Shown: piece after piece, positions 7,337 to 10,344 of the stretch
Position numbering within the stretch: the first letter of the stretch is position 1
Layout of the letters: each line of letters begins with the position of its first letter
From: Actinomycetes bacterium
GTDB lineage: Bacteria; Actinomycetota; Acidimicrobiia; Acidimicrobiales; RAAP-2
Reading direction: 5' to 3'
Length of the DNA: 10,344 nt
NCBI GenBank assembly: GCA_021801615.1
Contig: JAJYXS010000096.1
Span: 1-10,344 of the forward strand
Position numbers and translations under genes: made by a program
Notes under the pieces: generated by a model
Database searches by the model: none
Told to the model about the DNA's origin: nothing
Seen by the model: the letters and a program-made list of their open reading frames with translations, nothing else

Positions 7337-7361
7337 CCAGGGGCGTGCGCGTTCCCGGAGG

Positions 7362-7372
7362 CGCTGCCCTCT
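7362..7372 (+). repeat. Leader motif CGCTGCCCTCT, copy 2
   Basis: Identical to the 11 bases at 6067-6077 and at the same eight-base distance from a start codon (ATG 7381). The intervening GAAGAGAC may serve as a weak ribosome site. Confidence 0.55.
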
Positions 7373-7380
7373 GAAGAGAC

Positions 7381-8412
7381 ATGAGGTCCAACTTCTCGCC
7401 GAGCCGGGTCCCTGCCGGCGTGCCGACCGGCGGCCAGTTCGCACCGACCAGCCGGCCGGAAGCGACCGGGGTCGAGCTCAGCGAGATGAGCGACGACACC
7501 GAGTCCTTCCTCGCCGATCGTCGTTCCCGCATCCGAGCCGGTGGGTTCGTTCCGCCGGTCGCTGCCCCGAGGGCGGCGGTCGACCCGCGGTCCTCCTCGT
7601 ACATCCGGGAGTGGTGGGAGGCCGAGCACGCCGTCGCGGAGTACGGCCACGAGGCCGGCTCCTACCCGCAGATGCCGGACGACTTCACCCCTGGCCGTGG
7701 GAGCGGCCACGCGTTGTCCGGGCACCGGCGGACCCACCGCATGGCCTACGCGGGCGCCGGCGTGTCGATGCGCATGCCGTCGGTGACCTCCATCCGCCGC
7801 TACGCCACCGAGATCGGGGCCACGCAGGCTGGACAGTCGACCTTCGACGTGCCAGTCACCGCCGCCTACCCCGGCGGGGAGATGACCGGCTGGGTTCGCG
7901 TGACCCGCTCCGAGGACGGCACCTGGGCGACGAGGGGCCTCGGGTTCTCGAAGGAAGCCTCGGCCTACGTCGCCGAGGCCGTCCAGTGCGTGCTCGAGGC
8001 TCGTCGGCCCTCTCGGGCGCTCGCGGACACCGGTGACCTGCTCGAGCGTCGACGCCAGCGAGCAGCGGAGATCGGGACGCGCCTCGCCGAGGTGCGGTCG
8101 TCGTGGATCAAGGCCGCCGGCTACGACAAGGCGACCGGGACCATGGTCCTGACGACGGCCACCCACGAGTACGGCTACCGGGTCCCCTCTGAGGTGTTCT
8201 CCCGGGTGACGACCGCCCGCCAGCCCGGCGGGGTCTTCAACCAGATGGTCCGTGGCCGGGCCACCCGCGTCGAGGTGCGCCAGTGCGAACGCTGCCAACG
8301 GTTCAGCGCGGACGTGGCCGCGCACCGCTGCCCGCCGAGAGAGGCGTCACGCCAGGTCGCCACCCCGCTGCAGAACGAGCTCAGCCGTCGACGCTTCCTT
8401 GGAGGGTCCTGA
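7381..8412 (+). CDS. GGQFA-tagged protein with KTSC domain and zinc finger
   Basis: The 343-residue protein starts with the shared tag (residues 9-39: RVPAGVPTGGQFAP, then RPEATGVELSEMSDD, two residues longer at its end than the others). Residues about 120-210 form an unrecognised mixed alpha/beta domain with PSVTSIRRYA, FDVPVTAAYPG and GWVRVTRSEDG. Residues about 240-294 match the KTSC domain pattern: SSWIKAAGYD, a strand pair, YGYRVPSEVF, then A-x-x-P-G-G-VFNQMVRG. KTSC is a small domain of uncertain, possibly nucleic-acid-related function. Right after it, C302-x2-C305...H315-x-C317 makes a likely zinc finger. The ATG at 7381 follows the leader motif. The stop TGA overlaps the next ATG (TGATG at 8410-8414), so the two genes are probably translationally coupled. 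Confidence 0.75.
   Translation: MRSNFSPSRVPAGVPTGGQFAPTSRPEATGVELSEMSDDTESFLADRRSRIRAGGFVPPVAAPRAAVDPRSSSYIREWWEAEHAVAEYGHEAGSYPQMPDDFTPGRGSGHALSGHRRTHRMAYAGAGVSMRMPSVTSIRRYATEIGATQAGQSTFDVPVTAAYPGGEMTGWVRVTRSEDGTWATRGLGFSKEASAYVAEAVQCVLEARRPSRALADTGDLLERRRQRAAEIGTRLAEVRSSWIKAAGYDKATGTMVLTTATHEYGYRVPSEVFSRVTTARQPGGVFNQMVRGRATRVEVRQCERCQRFSADVAAHRCPPREASRQVATPLQNELSRRRFLGGS
7405..7497 (+). repeat. GGQFA tag-coding segment, copy 2
   Basis: Bases 7406-7479 match 8440-8513 at 69 of 74 positions, including an unbroken 31-base identity (7412-7442 and 8446-8476). The genes show no clear similarity after this segment. Confidence 0.9.
8401..8405 (+). promoter_or_regulatory. Ribosome binding site GGAGG for the third tagged gene
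   Basis: GGAGG lies six bases before ATG 8412, inside the last codons of the preceding gene. It decides the start at 8412 over an in-frame start at 8283, and this start puts the tag at the N-terminus as in the other genes. Confidence 0.7.
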
Positions 8413-9305
8413 TGCCCCGATCTCGTCCGACGCAGTCCCGGGTCGCTGCCGGCGTGCCGACCGGCGGCCAGTTCGCTTCGACCAGCCGGCCGGAGGCGAC
8501 CGGGATCGAGCTCGCCGACGACGACCGTGAGCACATCATCGAAGCCCTTCTCGACATCGAGCGCCTCGGTGCGAACAACGCCGAACGCTACGCGCAGATC
8601 GGACGGGTGGCGGCCGCCCTCCCGTCGGCTGCCCGGTCGGTGGTCGGCGAGGTGCTCGACGACCACTGGCGCTCGCTCCACGATGACAACACCGCCGTCA
8701 TCGAGCAGCTGGCGGAGATCGCCTTGAGGCGGGCAGCTACCCGGGCTGGCACCGAGAACGGCCAGATCGATCCTCTCCTGACCGGCCTCTCCAAGCAGGC
8801 CATGAAGACGGACCTCGAGCGTGCCGCCCGCTACCACGTGCGCCAGGCGCTTCGCTCGGAGGACTGCGGAGAACCGACCTGGGTCTGCCCGGTCGATCCG
8901 AGCCATGCGACCCTCGACGGACGGTGCATCACCTGTGGGGCTTCGAAGGTTGCCAACACCTCGAGCACCGAGACAGCACCGCCCCCGGATCCTGCCGAAG
9001 GAGAGGCAGCGTCGTCTCGGGCCAAGCACCGCATCGACCCGGCCGACATCGACTGGACCGCCTGCGGCGACCCAGACGAGCCCGGTGGCGAAGACGCCCA
9101 ACTGCTCGGCACGGTGACCATCGGCCAGACGCCGTTCCACGTCCTCGCTCTCCAGGTTGAGGACGACGACAAGGTGCAGACGGCCCTCCAGCGCGACGAG
9201 GACCTCGCAGCCGCGATGGAGGCGCTCGGCGACCAGAGCCCCTACGAGACGGTCGAGATCGACGGGCGGGCGTACGTGCTCTTGCTCTCGCCGCACGCGA
9301 GGTGA
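8412..9305 (+). CDS. GGQFA-tagged zinc-ribbon protein of unknown function
   Basis: The 297-residue protein starts with the shared tag (residues 10-38: RVAAGVPTGGQFAS, then RPEATGIELADDD). Residues about 39-150 are predicted helical and charged. C159, H165, C172 and C175 (CPVDPSH, then RCITCG) form a likely C-H-C-C zinc ribbon. A Pro/Ala/Glu-rich linker (about 180-205) leads to a C-terminal alpha/beta region (about 206-297) that I do not recognise, ending VEIDGRAYVLLLSPHAR. No catalytic motif is seen. GGAGG at 8401-8405 and the TGATG overlap fix the start at 8412. The frame is open upstream to 8283, but that part overlaps the real upstream gene. It ends next to the following gene's start, whose ribosome site lies in its last codons. 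Confidence 0.75.
   Translation: MPRSRPTQSRVAAGVPTGGQFASTSRPEATGIELADDDREHIIEALLDIERLGANNAERYAQIGRVAAALPSAARSVVGEVLDDHWRSLHDDNTAVIEQLAEIALRRAATRAGTENGQIDPLLTGLSKQAMKTDLERAARYHVRQALRSEDCGEPTWVCPVDPSHATLDGRCITCGASKVANTSSTETAPPPDPAEGEAASSRAKHRIDPADIDWTACGDPDEPGGEDAQLLGTVTIGQTPFHVLALQVEDDDKVQTALQRDEDLAAAMEALGDQSPYETVEIDGRAYVLLLSPHAR
8439..8525 (+). repeat. GGQFA tag-coding segment, copy 3
   Basis: Nearly identical at DNA level to copy 2 (69/74). Three of the five differences affect the first half and change Pro to Ala and Ala-Pro to Ala-Ser; the rest are conservative or silent. Confidence 0.9.
9299..9302 (+). promoter_or_regulatory. Ribosome binding site GAGG for the fourth tagged gene
   Basis: GAGG sits eight bases before ATG 9311 and only two bases before the alternative ATG 9305, so it favours 9311. 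Confidence 0.5.
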
Positions 9306-9310
9306 TGGTG

Positions 9311-10344
9311 ATGACCCAACCCCGCAGGCCAGCCGGCACCCCCGTCGGCGGCCAGTTCGCCCCGGGCAACCGACTGGAGGCGACCGGCATCGAGCTGAGC
9401 GACGACGACCTCATCGAGGCAGCCATGGCGGCCGAGCACGGCACCGTCACGCCTGCCCAGGGCCCGGCGCCGAGCCACGTCGCTGCCAAGAGCACCGAGG
9501 ATCGGCTCGCTGCTCTGGACCGGTGCACGCACTACGGCCCGGAGTACGACCGCAGCGTCGTCTCGGCGCTGTCGGACCACCACCACTTCGACCGCCTCGG
9601 CGAGCACGACAACGCCGAGCACTACCTCCTGCTCGCTGAGACGCGGGCAGGGCTTCACACCTGGGAGGAGTACGAAGAGCTCGACCCCTTCCGGCGGGTC
9701 GCCAAGGAGCGCCAGGCGGCCGAGATCCACCGCGCGGCCGAGGTGCTGCAGCTCACCGTCGAGGAGATCCCCGTGGGTGCGATCGCCCCTGGCGACCTCG
9801 TGTGGTTCCTGGGGAGCTTCTACGAGGTGACCGACGACCCGCAGGACGTCGTCGTAGCGGGACATGCGGCGAAGCGGTTCCCGGTCCTGCGTCATGGGCA
9901 CTCGGATCCGGCCGATCTGATCCGCCACCTCGACTTCAGCACGGACGACGCCGTCATGGGCTGGCACTACCGCGGCGACGAGGACGACAGCCCCCAAGGG
10001 GAGGCCGCCGAGCTCCCGGTTCGGCCGCCCGCCGGGGAGGTGATCGCCCGCATCTTTCCCGACGGCGAGCCCCAGCGCGGGCGTCGTCGCCACAAGCTGC
10101 TTCCCCAGGAGGTCGTCGAGCGCATCCCCGAGCTCTACGAGACCGAGGGCACGCCGGTCGAGGACAAGGTCATCCACGCCCACTACTTCGTCGGGAAGGC
10201 CGACTGGCACATCGCCGAGCTGGACCGGGAGACCGGCGAGATGTTCGGTCGCTGCGACCTCGGCCTCGGCTACCCCGAGTGGGGCTACGTCCGCATCCAG
10301 GATCTCGCCGAGCTGCAAGGGCAGTTCCGCCTGCCGGTCGAGCG
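9311..10344 (+). CDS. GGQFA-tagged DUF2958 protein, 3' end outside window
   Basis: An open frame continues to the window edge with 344 codons visible. It starts with the shared tag (residues 5-33: RRPAGTPVGGQFAP, then RLEATGIELSDDD). Residues about 60-150 are helical and rich in Asp, Glu and His. A small beta-type segment about 154-175 reads VGAIAPGDLVWFLGSFYEV. From about 261 to the edge the sequence fits DUF2958: HKLLPQEVVERIPELYETEG, then PVEDKVIHAHYF, AELDRETGEMFGRCDLG and WGYVRIQDLAEL, then FRLPVE, which in this family is close to the C-terminus. DUF2958 is found on plasmids and integrative elements and has no established function. ATG 9311 is chosen because GAGG at 9299-9302 is eight bases upstream; ATG 9305, overlapping the previous stop as TGATG, is in frame and would add two residues. 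Confidence 0.8.
   Translation, partial: MTQPRRPAGTPVGGQFAPGNRLEATGIELSDDDLIEAAMAAEHGTVTPAQGPAPSHVAAKSTEDRLAALDRCTHYGPEYDRSVVSALSDHHHFDRLGEHDNAEHYLLLAETRAGLHTWEEYEELDPFRRVAKERQAAEIHRAAEVLQLTVEEIPVGAIAPGDLVWFLGSFYEVTDDPQDVVVAGHAAKRFPVLRHGHSDPADLIRHLDFSTDDAVMGWHYRGDEDDSPQGEAAELPVRPPAGEVIARIFPDGEPQRGRRRHKLLPQEVVERIPELYETEGTPVEDKVIHAHYFVGKADWHIAELDRETGEMFGRCDLGLGYPEWGYVRIQDLAELQGQFRLPVE
9323..9409 (+). repeat. GGQFA tag-coding segment, copy 4
   Basis: Encodes RRPAGTPVGGQFAP, then RLEATGIELSDDD. The first half matches copy 1 and the second half is closer to copies 2 and 3, as if the tag families have recombined. Confidence 0.85.

Noticed and set aside
5339..7444. Long - strand open frame (701 codons) across the tag operon
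   Set aside because: It is antisense to three supported genes and low-complexity, with no recognisable domain.
9242..10318. - strand open frame (358 codons) opposite the DUF2958 gene
   Set aside because: The + strand frame has the tag and DUF2958 pattern; the antisense frame has none.

Overview
The window is a GC-rich, densely coding stretch whose codons mostly end in G or C. Gene starts are often GTG and neighbouring genes often overlap by 1 to 4 bases. This points to a high-GC actinobacterium (Actinomycetota). The gene families (two SF2 helicases, a phage-type HExxH metallopeptidase, KTSC, DUF2958, small zinc ribbons) suggest an integrative or plasmid-like accessory element rather than a housekeeping locus. 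No integrase, relaxase, rRNA, tRNA or CRISPR array is visible, so the type of element is inference.

Layout. (1) Positions 2-3474, + strand: the 3' part of a DinG/XPD-like helicase, whose DEAH box is the first thing in the window, overlaps by four bases a complete SNF2-family helicase with a HARP-like N-terminus. The second gene has an insertion-like, hairpin-containing stretch between its helicase motifs. (2) Positions 3475-5626: a block with more A/T-ending codons that looks like cargo. It holds an uncharacterised, probably all-alpha 308-residue protein on the + strand and, convergent to it, a proteasome-fold (Ntn-hydrolase-like) protein on the - strand. The best start for the latter gives Met-Thr, with Asp17 and a catalytic-type Lys in register, and a TANNNT box just upstream suggests a leaderless mRNA. 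(3) Positions 5627-10344, + strand: a compact run of five genes. These are a small C4 zinc-ribbon protein followed by four proteins with unrelated bodies (HELTH metallopeptidase-like; KTSC plus zinc finger; zinc ribbon with a novel C-terminus; DUF2958) that all start with the same roughly 30-residue signature.

The most interesting feature is this shared N-terminal signature. Its core is RxPAGxPxGGQFA, followed at fixed spacing by an Arg, an Asp/Glu-Ala, a Gly-x-Glu-Leu and a run of acidic residues. It is carried by four consecutive genes whose bodies I cannot relate to each other. In two of them the encoding DNA is 69/74 identical and the similarity stops abruptly. Two of the genes also share an 11-base leader motif exactly 8 bases before the start codon. 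This looks like a modular address or docking tag spread by duplication, so the operon may encode a set of proteins sent to the same place (a particle, a transfer channel or a scaffold). That function is inference.

The two helicases probably act on DNA of the element (fork, R-loop or annealing remodelling). The cargo pair has no visible functional link to either side.
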